A stretch of DNA of 64,000 bases from positions 89,357 through 153,356 of the forward strand of contig JADJFB010000016.1 in NCBI GenBank assembly GCA_016708845.1. Direction: 5' to 3'. The position numbers were made by a program, and so were the translations under genes. Numbering within the stretch: the first letter of the stretch is position 1; each line of letters starts with the position of its first letter. The notes below the pieces were generated by a model. The model worked only from the letters and a program-made list of their open reading frames with translations, did no database searches and was not told where the DNA came from. Source of the stretch: Bacteroidota bacterium. Its GTDB lineage: Bacteria > Bacteroidota > Bacteroidia > B-17B0 > Aurantibacillaceae. This document shows, piece by piece, positions 18,583-27,899 of the stretch.

Positions 18583-20688
18583 ATGAGCGCATCAAAAGCA
18601 GTTTTATTAAGCCTTCTATTCACAATTTTATGTTTAAATACATTTAGTCAAATTAGCTATCCCGAAACTAAAACGGTGAAACAAGTAGATGATTATCATG
18701 GTGTTAAAGTAGAAGATCCTTATCGTTGGCTAGAAGATAATCATTCTGCAGAAACAAAGGCTTGGGTGGAAAGTGAAAATAAAACTACTAATCAGTATTT
18801 ATCTCAAATTAATTACAGAGAAAAAGTGAAACAAAGATTGACGGAATTATGGAACTATGAAAAAATGAGTACAATCTTTAAAAAAGGAAAATTGTTTTTT
18901 TCTTTCCGAAATAATGGCTTGCAAAATCAATCGGTATTTTATTCTCAAGCTTCTTTATTAGATGAACCAAAAGTAGTATTAGATCCTAATATTTTATCAA
19001 AAGACGGCACAACTTCCTTAAGCGGCACATCTATTAGTAAAGATGGCACTTATTTAGCCTATGGCATTTCTAAATCTGGAAGTGATTGGGTTGAAATTCA
19101 TGTAAAAAATATTGCAACCAAGGAGGATTTAAAAGATGTGATTCAATGGGTAAAGTTTTCTGACATATCGTGGAAGGGAAATGGTTTTTATTATAGCCGA
19201 TACGATGCACCAAGTGATGAAAAAGCCTTTACGCAAAAAAATGAATTTCATAAGGTGTATTATCACACGTTAGGAAAAAATCAAAGTGAAGATGAATTGG
19301 TATATGAAGATAAAACGCATGCCAACAGAAATTTTTCGGCACAGGTTACTCATGATGAAAGTTATTTGGTGATTTATGGCAGTGAAAGCACTAGTGGACA
19401 AAGCATGGTAATTAAGGATTTATCGAATCCACAAAACAAATTCGTTCCTATTGTTACCAATTTTGATAATGAATATAGTGTAGTTGAAAATATTGGCAAT
19501 CAATTTTATGTATTTACAAATTATAAAGCACCACGGTACCGACTAGTAAAAGTAAGTTTAAATAATCCTGCTCAGGATAACTGGGAAGATGTTTTATCTG
19601 AACAAAAAGATTTATTAGAAGGTGTATCGTTTTGCGGAAATAAAATAATTTCTAATTATTTGAAAAATGTGTCTTCTAAATTATTTGTACATACTATTAC
19701 AGGAAAATTAGAAAAGGAAATTCAGCTACCAGGCATTTGTAAAGTCAACGGCGTTAACTCTTCGCGTGGCGATGATTTTGCTTTTTATAGTACAGTATCA
19801 TTTACTAGCCCTGAAGAAATTTATTTTTATGATATGAGAGCGGGAGTTAGCAGACGAATTTTTAAACCAAATAGTTCTTTTAATTCTGCTGAATATGAAA
19901 CCAAACAAGTGTTTTATAAAAGTAAAGATGGCACTAATGTGTCGATGTTTATGACTCATAAAAAAGGAATTACTTTAAATGGGAATAATCCATGTTTTGT
20001 TTTTGGTTATGGTGGTTTTAATATTTCATATACTCCCGAATTTAGAATTGATAGAGCTGTATTTTTAGAAGCAGGTGGCATTTATTGTGTACCTAATTTA
20101 CGCGGCGGTGGCGAGTATGGTGAGGAATGGCACACGAGCGGCACGAAATGTAAAAAGCAAAATGTATTTGATGATTTTATAGCAGCATGCGACTATTTAG
20201 TGGAAAATAAATACACTTCGCACGAAAAATTAGCCATACATGGTCGTAGTAATGGCGGTTTATTAATTGGAGCAGTTATGACTCAACGTCCTGATATTGC
20301 AAAAGTTACTATACCAACTGTTGGCGTGTTAGATATGTTGAGGTTTCATTTATTTACGATTGGCAGAGCTTGGAGCGTTGATTATGGAAACAGCGAGAGT
20401 AAGGAAGAATTTGATTGTTTATATAAATACTCGCCTTTACATAATCTTAAAAGAGCAAACTATCCCGCAACACTTATTTTAACTGGTGATCACGACGATA
20501 GAGTAGTGCCAGCACATTCCTTTAAATTTGCGGCTACATTACAAAAAGCAAATATTGGAACTAACCCTACATTAATTAGGATTGATGTAAATGCAGGACA
20601 TGGCGCAGGAAAGCCGACAGATAAGCAAATTGCAGAGTTTGCTGATATGTGGAGTTTTGTGTTTTTTAATTTAGGAATGAGTTATTAA
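18583..20688 (+). CDS. Prolyl oligopeptidase family (S9A) serine peptidase
   Basis: 701 residues with a signal peptide (MSASKAVLLSLLFTILCLNTFS), so it acts in the periplasm or outside the cell. The N-terminal lead YPETKTVKQVDDYHGVKVED and DPYRWLEDN are typical of S9A, followed by a seven-bladed propeller. The catalytic triad sits in the C-terminal alpha/beta hydrolase: Ser in HGRSNGGLLIG, Asp in TGDHDDRVVPAHS, His in VNAGHGAG. GRSNGG replaces the more usual GGSNGG. It cleaves after proline in short peptides. It is a single gene followed by a dispersed intergenic repeat. Confidence 0.95.
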   Translation: MSASKAVLLSLLFTILCLNTFSQISYPETKTVKQVDDYHGVKVEDPYRWLEDNHSAETKAWVESENKTTNQYLSQINYREKVKQRLTELWNYEKMSTIFKKGKLFFSFRNNGLQNQSVFYSQASLLDEPKVVLDPNILSKDGTTSLSGTSISKDGTYLAYGISKSGSDWVEIHVKNIATKEDLKDVIQWVKFSDISWKGNGFYYSRYDAPSDEKAFTQKNEFHKVYYHTLGKNQSEDELVYEDKTHANRNFSAQVTHDESYLVIYGSESTSGQSMVIKDLSNPQNKFVPIVTNFDNEYSVVENIGNQFYVFTNYKAPRYRLVKVSLNNPAQDNWEDVLSEQKDLLEGVSFCGNKIISNYLKNVSSKLFVHTITGKLEKEIQLPGICKVNGVNSSRGDDFAFYSTVSFTSPEEIYFYDMRAGVSRRIFKPNSSFNSAEYETKQVFYKSKDGTNVSMFMTHKKGITLNGNNPCFVFGYGGFNISYTPEFRIDRAVFLEAGGIYCVPNLRGGGEYGEEWHTSGTKCKKQNVFDDFIAACDYLVENKYTSHEKLAIHGRSNGGLLIGAVMTQRPDIAKVTIPTVGVLDMLRFHLFTIGRAWSVDYGNSESKEEFDCLYKYSPLHNLKRANYPATLILTGDHDDRVVPAHSFKFAATLQKANIGTNPTLIRIDVNAGHGAGKPTDKQIAEFADMWSFVFFNLGMSY

Positions 20689-20699
20689 AAATTAATAGA

Positions 20700-20815
20700 A
20701 CACGGAGTTGACTGATGTTACCGATTAATGCGGATTTTTTTTGACCGTATCACTTGTACTTTATGTTTTGAAATCTGTGTTAATCTGTTTTATCTGCTTA
20801 ATCCGTGTTCCTATT
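20700..20815. repeat. Dispersed palindromic intergenic element, copy A
   Basis: Both ends start, reading inward, with GAACACGGA. The right arm contains AGATAAAACAGATTAACACA, a string of AGAT-type words spaced about 10-12 bases apart. The left arm has CGATTAATGCGGATT then a T run. It fills the gap between two convergent genes. A related element is at 45890-46027. The family resembles short periodic repeats common between genes in Bacteroidota. Confidence 0.6.
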
Positions 20816-20816
20816 T

Positions 20817-21713
20817 CTAGAAACCATAGCCTTTAAAATCTCTTTTAAATTCAGCAGCTGGAATAGGTTTATTGACTTCTAAATTAAAAAAGTCGTAGGT
20901 TTCAAATAAGCCAATTTCATCGTAAATACTAACGCTTATTGGAAGCATGGTTTTTTCATCGACGTAAAACACGGCTTTCTTACAATAAAATGTAGGAATT
21001 TTAATTGTAGAGCCTTCTTTTAAATAGCCATAATCATCATATAACTTATTTTTACTACGTACCATATAATCATTCACTGTCAATTTTCCTGCAATACTCG
21101 AAACGGTTTCTTTGTTTTGTACAATATAATCGCGATACGAAAAATCAACATTTTCGTAAATTAATAAATGGCAGTTCATTTTGTTTTTCTCCACTTTTCC
21201 AGCATAAGTTAAATGCTTTGCGATTTGATCTTTTTCTTTACTAAGGGCAACAGCAATGGTTCTCGCTGCAAAATCAAACCCAATATCTAAAATAGTAAAG
21301 TGTTGATTTTTTCGCATTAAATTTCCTCTGGGGTCTAAACTCATAGTAAAATAAGGAAAAACATGAGGTTTAACCAATGCTTTACCGCCTAGTTCGCCTT
21401 CATTATAAAGTACTTCTAATTTATTTTGCGTATTTACAAAATAAGATCTTCGAGGATGGCATTGTAATTTAACAATAGTACTGGCAGTTGCATAACCACT
21501 TTCGATACGTTCTATCGATCTCATGTTATAACGCAAATAAGTAACTTTTTTCGCCGAATCAAGCATGTCGGTAATCAGTTTAAAGTCTTTAAAATGTTCG
21601 TGAGAAACTTCTTTTTGATTATCCCCTAAATGACGTTTCACATATTTCTTAGAATGCTGTGAAAAAGCATTGTTTGAAACAACTATTAATAAAATAAAAA
21701 CGTATTTATACAT
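20817..21713 (-). CDS. DUF1571-type secreted protein with internal LysM-like segment
   Basis: 298 residues with a signal peptide (MYKYVFILLIVVSNNAFS). An N-terminal part around MDSAKKVTYLRYNMRSIERI and a C-terminal end YDFFNLEVNKPIPAAEFKRD match the DUF1571 pattern. Between them lies a LysM-like stretch (DYIVQNKETVSSIAGKLTVN). It may bind peptidoglycan or lipids in the periplasm; no enzymatic residue is evident. Its stop is close to the repeat at 20700-20815, and it is divergent from kdsB. Confidence 0.75.
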   Translation of the reverse strand: MYKYVFILLIVVSNNAFSQHSKKYVKRHLGDNQKEVSHEHFKDFKLITDMLDSAKKVTYLRYNMRSIERIESGYATASTIVKLQCHPRRSYFVNTQNKLEVLYNEGELGGKALVKPHVFPYFTMSLDPRGNLMRKNQHFTILDIGFDFAARTIAVALSKEKDQIAKHLTYAGKVEKNKMNCHLLIYENVDFSYRDYIVQNKETVSSIAGKLTVNDYMVRSKNKLYDDYGYLKEGSTIKIPTFYCKKAVFYVDEKTMLPISVSIYDEIGLFETYDFFNLEVNKPIPAAEFKRDFKGYGF

Positions 21714-21799
21714 GTTTACGAAGATAAGCTTCGCTTAAGATATTACAAACAATGTTTACAGATTTTCGTAATTTAGTGGAAAATTTTAACAGATATTAT

Positions 21800-22546
21800 A
21801 TGAACCCTATTTTAGGAATAATTCCCGCACGTTATGCCTCTAGTCGTTTTCCTGGAAAACCGTTAATTGATATATTAGGTAAAAGTATGATTCAGAGAGT
21901 TTACGAACAAGCTATGAAATCTGCTTTACTAACTGATGTTGTTGTGGCTACTGACGACGAGCGAATTTATAAGCATGTAGAATCTTTTGGAGGTAAAGTC
22001 GTTTATACAAAAGAAAATCATCCTAGTGGAACAGATAGATGCTTTGAAGCTTTTCAAAAAATGGAAGATGATTTTGAATATGTGATTAATATACAAGGTG
22101 ATGAACCTTTTATCGACCCCACTCAAATTGATTTACTCTGCGAAGTGTGCACTGGAACTACCGAATTAGCTACTTTGATGATTCCTGTAGATTCGCACGA
22201 AGTGTTATTTGATATGGGAGAAGTGAAAATTACGTTAAATAAAGAGATGGAAGCTTTATACTTTAGTAGAATGGTGATTCCGTTTATTAAAGGAAAACCA
22301 CAAGAAGAATGGCACAAACATCATCCATATTTTAGACATGTTGGAATGTATGCTTACAGAACGGATGTGTTAGAGCAAATTACTCAACTTCAACCTTCTT
22401 CTTTAGAAAACGCGGAGTCGTTGGAGCAGTTGCGTTGGTTAGAAAATGGTTTTAAAGTAAAATGTGTGGTGACTGATTTTGATAGTCATTGTATTGACAC
22501 GCCAGATGATATAGAAAAAGTAATACGATTAATGAATATAAAATAA
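21800..22546 (+). CDS. kdsB: 3-deoxy-manno-octulosonate cytidylyltransferase
   Basis: Activates Kdo with CTP for lipopolysaccharide. I use ATG 21800 because the conserved sequence starts at once (MNPILGIIPARYASSRFPGK); an upstream ATG at 21752 would add 16 residues that overlap the promoter. Motifs: GIIPARYASSRFPGKPL, VVATDDERI, HPSGTDRCFEA, NIQGDEPFI, and RHVGMYAYR near the end. The length of 248 residues is normal. The stop overlaps the start of aroK in TAATG, so the two genes are translationally coupled. Confidence 0.96.
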   Translation: MNPILGIIPARYASSRFPGKPLIDILGKSMIQRVYEQAMKSALLTDVVVATDDERIYKHVESFGGKVVYTKENHPSGTDRCFEAFQKMEDDFEYVINIQGDEPFIDPTQIDLLCEVCTGTTELATLMIPVDSHEVLFDMGEVKITLNKEMEALYFSRMVIPFIKGKPQEEWHKHHPYFRHVGMYAYRTDVLEQITQLQPSSLENAESLEQLRWLENGFKVKCVVTDFDSHCIDTPDDIEKVIRLMNIK

Positions 22547-23070
22547 TGCAAGAGAAAAAATTATTATTTATATGTGGTTTTATGGGTTGCGGAAAAACAA
22601 CTCAAGGAAAAAAACTAGCGAAAGAACTAGGTTATTATTTTATTGATTTAGATGATTACATCTCAGATCAACATGATAAAACAATTACTGATTTATTTCA
22701 GGAAGTTGGTGAAGAAGAATTTAGGAAAATTGAAACAAAGGCTTTGCAAGAATGCATCAACGATAATGTAAAAGCATTTATTGCAACAGGCGGTGGAACA
22801 CCATGCTTCAATGATAATCTAAAATTAATGAAAGACAATGGTAAATTGATCTATTTAAAAATGAATGCGGAAGCTTTATATCAGAGATTGTTTAATGCAA
22901 AACAAGAGCGTCCGTTAATTAAAGATAAAGAAGGGAAAGAAATGCTTTTGTATATTGAAAATTTGTTGAAAGTTAGAGAAGAGTTTTATAATCAGGCAGA
23001 TGTTATTACTAGCGGAGTAACTGTTGATATTGAGGCTTTAAAGAATGAAGTTTTAAAACATATAGCGTAA
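22546..23070 (+). CDS. aroK: Shikimate kinase
   Basis: 174 residues. P-loop CGFMGCGKTTQGKKL near the start, FIDLDDYI (substrate-binding Asp), EFRKIETKAL with the shikimate-binding Arg, ATGGGTPCF (Walker B-like glycine loop), and QERPLIKD in the lid. It phosphorylates shikimate in chorismate synthesis. It begins inside the stop of kdsB and is followed after three bases by the outer-membrane protein gene, so a three-gene operon is likely. Confidence 0.93.
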   Translation: MQEKKLLFICGFMGCGKTTQGKKLAKELGYYFIDLDDYISDQHDKTITDLFQEVGEEEFRKIETKALQECINDNVKAFIATGGGTPCFNDNLKLMKDNGKLIYLKMNAEALYQRLFNAKQERPLIKDKEGKEMLLYIENLLKVREEFYNQADVITSGVTVDIEALKNEVLKHIA

Positions 23071-23073
23071 TAC

Positions 23074-23967
23074 ATGAACAGAATAAAATGTAGTATTATT
23101 TTAATAATAGGATTTTATTCTACCATGTTTTCTCAATTACAATTGGAAAAGCATTATGGTTTTAACGTTGGTTTTGTAAGTGCTTTGGGTACTCATTTCC
23201 AGCGTTTCGGAATTGGTTTTCAAGGATACGGTGTGTATGACTTCGCGCAAATCAATGCATCTTTTAGAGTGTATGATAATTTTAAAAATCTTGGACCTGA
23301 AGGCGAACATACCGAGTTTAATGCAGCTTTGGGATTCTGCATAGGATACGGAACTAAAACAACTGAAAAGAATTTATTTATGAGTTCTATTAGCAACCAA
23401 ACAGGCTATAAAAATTCAGTGGCTTATAGTTACAATATTTGGCGGAATAGAGTAAAAACCTCGCAGGTTACAGGAATTATAGCGTTTCAGTTTAATCACT
23501 TTTCAATTATATCTGAAAATGATATCCTAGCTAAACCAATATTAGATAGATTTAGAACGGGTGCAATGCTGCTACAGTATCAAACTAAGGAGTTTCAATA
23601 TGCAATAAACGCTACAATGTGGACAGGTCAATTAGGTAACATCGTTAAAAATGATTCTTTGTTTCCAGGTCATGGATATATTAACACCGAAGGTGGGTTG
23701 TATCAAAATTTATCACATGGTTTATTGAGTGCGCAAGTGAAATGGGCTAATGAATATGGACAATATTTGCAGGCTAATGCCGGCATGGATTCCGAAAAAA
23801 TTAGAAACGCATTGCAAAATAAAGCTTTGCATGATGTGTTGCCTAAAAATTATCACATGCCGATGATTGATACAGCGGGGAATCAATACTTGTATCGTCC
23901 TGAACAAAAAATTAAAAAAGCGAAATTGTATTTAAATGGCTATACGAGTCCGAATATTTTTTATTAG
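23074..23967 (+). CDS. Secreted beta-rich protein, probably an outer-membrane barrel
   Basis: 297 residues with a signal peptide (ending STMFS). Alternating strands with aromatic ends (GFNVGFVSALG, FQRFGIGFQGYGVYDFAQINASF, LGFCIGYGT) suggest an outer-membrane barrel. The segment NDILAKPILDRFRTGAMLLQ resembles what is annotated as a polymorphic toxin type 23 domain in Bacteroidota, but I am not sure, and barrel character dominates. Third gene of the kdsB-aroK unit; a link to LPS is only positional. Confidence 0.6.
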   Translation: MNRIKCSIILIIGFYSTMFSQLQLEKHYGFNVGFVSALGTHFQRFGIGFQGYGVYDFAQINASFRVYDNFKNLGPEGEHTEFNAALGFCIGYGTKTTEKNLFMSSISNQTGYKNSVAYSYNIWRNRVKTSQVTGIIAFQFNHFSIISENDILAKPILDRFRTGAMLLQYQTKEFQYAINATMWTGQLGNIVKNDSLFPGHGYINTEGGLYQNLSHGLLSAQVKWANEYGQYLQANAGMDSEKIRNALQNKALHDVLPKNYHMPMIDTAGNQYLYRPEQKIKKAKLYLNGYTSPNIFY

Positions 23968-23978
23968 GTAAATTATTT

Positions 23979-24122
23979 GGGCGTGCCGGCGCCATCTACT
24001 TAATCTTCGCACCACAAAAAATGCGCCGTCGGGCTGTCACTTCAATCTTTTTTTATTTTGACACTTCAGCAGGCTCAGTTACCAAAATAAAAAAAGGATT
24101 TTCGCTCGCATCCCTCACGCAA
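23979..24122. repeat. Structured intergenic element with long A/T stem
   Basis: The element opens with GGGCGTGCCGG and closes with CATCCCTCACGC, so GCGTG pairs with CACGC. Inside, AATCTTTTTTTATTTTG pairs with CAAAATAAAAAAAGGATT (one bulge) around a 22-base loop. GTCGGGCT occurs on the left side. Elements with GGGCG..., GTCGGGCT and a final TCCCTAACGC occur widely between genes in Bacteroidota, as I recall. It may be a structured RNA or a REP-like repeat. Confidence 0.5.
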
Positions 24123-24130
24123 AATCCAAA

Positions 24131-25642
24131 TTAAATAGAAACACTTTTCAATACATCTTCTAAAATCTTCCTATCATTATTTAAGCGCGGCACTTTAAAT
24201 TGCCCACCTAAGCGGTTATTAATTTTAAGCCAATTGTAAAATGCACCTTTTGGCAATACTTTAATTACAGGAAATTGAAGAATATAATTATTGAACCGCT
24301 TCGCTTCATAATCACTATTAATTTGTTTTAAGGTATCATCTAATACGCTCTTAAAAAAATCTAAGTTATTTGGTTCTTGTTCAAATTCAATGAGCCATTC
24401 GTGCGCGCCTGTATTTTCGTTCATAAAAATAGGCGCTACGGTGAAATCAACAATATGAGCTTTTGTTTTTTCGCAAGCGGTTTTTAAAGCAAGTTCTGCA
24501 TTGTGAATCATTAACTCTTCGCCAAAGGCATTAATGTGTTGTTTTGTTCTTCCTGTAATAATAAAACGGGAAGGACTTAAATTTGTAAAACGAATCGTAT
24601 CGCCCACTTGATAACGCCATAAGCCTGCATTGGTGGTAATAAGCATAGCATAATCTTTATCTTTTTGCACTTCAGATAAATTATAAGTGCGAGGATTTTC
24701 TTTTTGTAATTCAGATACAGGAATAAATTCGTAGTAAATTCCATAATCTAACATCAACAACATTTCATTGCTTACACGTTCATCCTGAATGCCAAAAAAT
24801 CCTTCTGATGCACTGTATAATTGCATAAATGCAACTTTATTATTATTGAATAGTTGATCAAACAATTCTTTGTATGGAGTGAAGCTAACTCCTCCGTGAA
24901 AATAAACTTCTAAGTTTGGCCACACTTCTTTTAAGTTATCTACTTTTTTTAATTCTAAGATACGTTTAATTAAAACTAGCATCCAACTTGGCACGCCTGC
25001 TAAACTAGTCACATTTTCATCAGCCATCGAAGTTGCCATTTTCTCGAGCTTATCTTCCCAATTTTCCATTAAGGCAATGTTTACGTCTGGCGCTCTAAAA
25101 TATTCAGCCCACATAGGTAGGTTTTGAATAATAATAGCACTCACATCGCCGTGAAAGGAATTGTATTCACCAAATTGATCGGTTTTAAAACTTCCGCCTA
25201 AAGCTAAATTTTTTCCAGTAAATAATTTGGTGGCAGGATTATTCACACATTGAAACGTAATCATATCACGCCCGCCATTATAATGGCAACCATTTAAAAA
25301 TTCTTTACTAACAGGAATAAATTTACTTTTATCGGTCGTGCCGCTACTTTTAGCAAACCATTTAATTTCACTATCCCACAATAAATTTTGTTCCCCTCGG
25401 CGTGTACGTTCAATATATGGCTTTAAAGATTCATAATCTTGAGTTGGAATTTGTTGTTTAAATTGATCGTAATTTTTAATGGATTTAAAGCCGTGCAATT
25501 TTCCAAACTCGGTATCTTTTGCGGATTTTAGTAATTCGTGCAGCCATTCATCTTGCACATCATTAGGGTATTTCATAAAAAGCTCAATTTGATGCATGCG
25601 CTTTTTCATGAGCCATGATGCTATTGAATTAAGAATGGCCAT
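24131..25642 (-). CDS. GH3 auxin-responsive-promoter family acyl-adenylate enzyme
   Basis: 503 residues of the GH3 fold, an adenylate-forming enzyme of the ANL type. Signature pieces: WFAKSSGTTDKSKFIPVS (ATP loop), YSASEGFFGIQ, MLLMLDYGIYYEFIP, YQVGDTIRFTN, and RTKQHINAFGEELM. Plant GH3 proteins join amino acids to jasmonate or auxin; the bacterial substrate is not known. Full length, no signal peptide. The next upstream gene ends five bases before, so the minus-strand genes from 31.2 to 24.1 kb may form one or two transcripts. Confidence 0.9.
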   Translation of the reverse strand: MAILNSIASWLMKKRMHQIELFMKYPNDVQDEWLHELLKSAKDTEFGKLHGFKSIKNYDQFKQQIPTQDYESLKPYIERTRRGEQNLLWDSEIKWFAKSSGTTDKSKFIPVSKEFLNGCHYNGGRDMITFQCVNNPATKLFTGKNLALGGSFKTDQFGEYNSFHGDVSAIIIQNLPMWAEYFRAPDVNIALMENWEDKLEKMATSMADENVTSLAGVPSWMLVLIKRILELKKVDNLKEVWPNLEVYFHGGVSFTPYKELFDQLFNNNKVAFMQLYSASEGFFGIQDERVSNEMLLMLDYGIYYEFIPVSELQKENPRTYNLSEVQKDKDYAMLITTNAGLWRYQVGDTIRFTNLSPSRFIITGRTKQHINAFGEELMIHNAELALKTACEKTKAHIVDFTVAPIFMNENTGAHEWLIEFEQEPNNLDFFKSVLDDTLKQINSDYEAKRFNNYILQFPVIKVLPKGAFYNWLKINNRLGGQFKVPRLNNDRKILEDVLKSVSI

Positions 25643-25646
25643 AGAA

Positions 25647-26528
25647 CTAAATCACTTGTTTGTTATTCAATAAACTTTGAGTCACAATATCCGCATATTT
25701 ACATAATAAATCATCATGTTTTAAATAGCTTAAAATTATCTTAATACCTTCATCTCCTTTTGTTAAGGTATAATTTTCATATAAGTATTCATTTCCATCT
25801 TTTATATAACTTCCATGTTCTACATAGGTATTGTAACCTTTGATAATCGTGTGTAATCCCTCCTCCTTTAAAACATCAACTCCAGGACTATTCATATAAT
25901 CATCATTTAAAGAAACAAAATCAGCATCTTGTATTTTATAATAAGAATCAAAATTCAATTTTTCCACGGTTAATGAAAACGATTGTGAAGCTTCGGCTTT
26001 ACTACTTTTATGATTTGTGATATAGTTTTCCATATAACATGGTAAAACAGACTCCGATTCTTTTAATTCAAAAGGCACGGATAAAGATAATGTTTGTGTT
26101 ATTGGATATGTTCCCCATTTTACTTCATCCAAATAATTAGAAGTAAGGCTTGGTTGATAGGATATTTTGCTTCCTACTGTTGTAATGCTTTCATCTGTAC
26201 TTTGAATAATGATAGCAGCAATAAGTAGTTGAATGAAAACAGTGGCAATAAAAAGAAGTGAAGTTTTAGATGGAGAGGAAATAGATGATTTGAATACAGG
26301 ATTCTTTTTTTGTATTGGATTTTCTAATACTGTTTTTTTTGGGACACTTTCATTGTATTCATTTAACCCATCAACGTATGTTTCAAAAGAAGAATTAAAT
26401 TTCGATTTCTTCCAATCTAAATAATTATTAGCTAGTTTTTTTTGACAGCCTTTGCAAAACACAATGCGTTCTGAAGTCACTGTATTTTTATGCTGACAAT
26501 TATCACAAATTAAGTAGTTAGTAGCCAT
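25647..26528 (-). CDS. Zinc-ribbon single-pass membrane protein
   Basis: 293 residues. The N-terminus carries two CxxC pairs (ICDNCQHKN and FCKGCQKKL) that form a zinc ribbon. A membrane helix SLLFIATVFIQLLIAAIII lies near residues 90-108, and the rest is probably outside the membrane with many acidic residues. I do not recognise the C-terminal family. Cytoplasmic ribbon plus outer domain suits a sensor or scaffold, but this is a guess. It lies between the TPR gene and GH3 with short gaps. Confidence 0.65.
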   Translation of the reverse strand: MATNYLICDNCQHKNTVTSERIVFCKGCQKKLANNYLDWKKSKFNSSFETYVDGLNEYNESVPKKTVLENPIQKKNPVFKSSISSPSKTSLLFIATVFIQLLIAAIIIQSTDESITTVGSKISYQPSLTSNYLDEVKWGTYPITQTLSLSVPFELKESESVLPCYMENYITNHKSSKAEASQSFSLTVEKLNFDSYYKIQDADFVSLNDDYMNSPGVDVLKEEGLHTIIKGYNTYVEHGSYIKDGNEYLYENYTLTKGDEGIKIILSYLKHDDLLCKYADIVTQSLLNNKQVI

Positions 26529-26558
26529 AGTTATTAATTTTACTAAAGGTAACGAAGA

Positions 26559-27452
26559 TTACTTGTTATTCAAAGCTTCTTCTATTTGGGTTTGATAAAC
26601 TTCATCAAATAGTTCTGCATATATATCTTGCTGTTTGTAGCCAAGTTTAATATCTGTTAAAGATTTCTCTATATATTTCTTACTAAGCTCAACTTTGTTC
26701 AATTGCTTATAAAGCAATCCTAAATAAAAATTAGCTTCAATAGGAAATTGAGATTGTTTGATGGCTTTTTTATAATAGGTTTCTGCTTTCTTTAATTCAT
26801 TTAATTTTTCATAGTTACGTGCTATATAAAAATAAATATAGGTGTTACAGTTTTTTTGTCCGAAATGACTCACTTCAAATTTTTCGTTTAATTCAAATTC
26901 TTTTATCGCATTTTGGTATTGTCCTAATTGGTAATAACAAAGTCCTTTTAAAAAATGAATATTTTCTCCAACAGGTGCATCTACATCTTGTGGTGTTAAA
27001 TTGTCGTAATGGTTTAAGTGCTTTAAAGATTTTTCATAATCTCTATAATAATACAATAATACCCAGCCGTAATAGCCTTCCATTTCTTTAGCATTAATGG
27101 CTAAACTTTTTTCAAGTGCTTGTATAGCTTCTGCATAGTTTCCGTGTTTGGTATTTTGAACCGAGTAGGCGTGCCAGTCGCCCGCAGTGACGCTATCGTT
27201 TTTTGCAATACAGAGATTCATTAATTCATTTCCACATTGATCATCTCCGTGATAAGAAATATAAGTTCCCATTTCTAAAATTTGCTTTTTAGTAAAATGT
27301 TTTTCTTCTAAGTATTTTAAAATTTCTTGAGCTTTGATGGGTTTATGACAACGCTCTAATTTATAAGCTAAAGTCAATGAGTCGTTTTGAGCTTTAGTAT
27401 TAAAGCAGCACAACACGCATAAGATCAAACAACTATTTAGGAAGTATTTCAA
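26559..27452 (-). CDS. Secreted TPR-repeat protein
   Basis: 297 residues with a signal peptide (NSCLILCVLCCFNTKA). Several TPR units are visible: NYAEAIQALEKSLAINAKEMEGYYG, FLKGLCYYQLGQYQNAIKEFEL and AETYYKKAIKQSQFP with EANFYLGLLYKQLNKVELSKKYIEKSL. It begins at TTG 27450-27452; no ATG is available in frame. Its start overlaps the end of the small TonB-C-like gene by 20 bases. The likely role is protein-protein interaction in the periplasm. Confidence 0.75.
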   Translation of the reverse strand: MKYFLNSCLILCVLCCFNTKAQNDSLTLAYKLERCHKPIKAQEILKYLEEKHFTKKQILEMGTYISYHGDDQCGNELMNLCIAKNDSVTAGDWHAYSVQNTKHGNYAEAIQALEKSLAINAKEMEGYYGWVLLYYYRDYEKSLKHLNHYDNLTPQDVDAPVGENIHFLKGLCYYQLGQYQNAIKEFELNEKFEVSHFGQKNCNTYIYFYIARNYEKLNELKKAETYYKKAIKQSQFPIEANFYLGLLYKQLNKVELSKKYIEKSLTDIKLGYKQQDIYAELFDEVYQTQIEEALNNK

Positions 27453-27860
27453 TGAGTTTACCGTTATTAAATCTAAATGAATAAAATTTGCGAGAATTAA
27501 TTGGATTCCGTTGCTCGTCTAATTGAGGGTTCCACGGGGAAGTTTGTTTTACTGCTTGCAGTATTTGCGAACATAGTAATTCAATATCTTTTGTAATAAG
27601 TAATGGCTGATAATTTAAATTACATAATTGAGTTTTATAAAAATCAGTTTCTCCCTTATAATTGATGAAAAAGTTAACGGTAATAATTCCATTAAATGTT
27701 GTTTGAGCCGTAATGGCTTTATGAAACTCTTTTTTACAGTATAAAAATCTTTGCCATTACTTGGCGAAGTGGGATGGTAATATGGGAAAATAGGCTTGTT
27801 GCCAAAAAAACTACAACTATCCGTTTGGGAAAAAGAAATTATGTGAATACCCAAAAACAA
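27433..27860 (-). CDS. Small secreted TonB-C-like protein, frameshifted
   Basis: The first frame (TTG start at 27860, signal-like FLGIHIISFSQ) ends at 27615 with nonsense sequence. One A missing from the A-run near 27727 explains this. The restored frame reads KAITAQTTFNGIITVNFFIN, then YKGETDFYKTQLC, LCSQILQAVKQTSPWNP and NGKLIEILPK, ending at 27433. The combination of a VNFFIN strand and a following helix before SPWNPQ resembles the TonB C-terminal-like domain of small Bacteroidota lipoproteins. The cut-off gene is about 142 residues. Confidence 0.55.
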
Positions 27861-27899
27861 TAAAATAATCCTTACTTTAGAGGAAGAAGAATTAAATAA

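Noticed and set aside
23074..23967. Polymorphic toxin (type 23) with the neighbourhood as a toxin-immunity locus.
   Set aside because: No immunity gene or delivery domain nearby; barrel strands and the kdsB-aroK operon context suit an envelope protein better.
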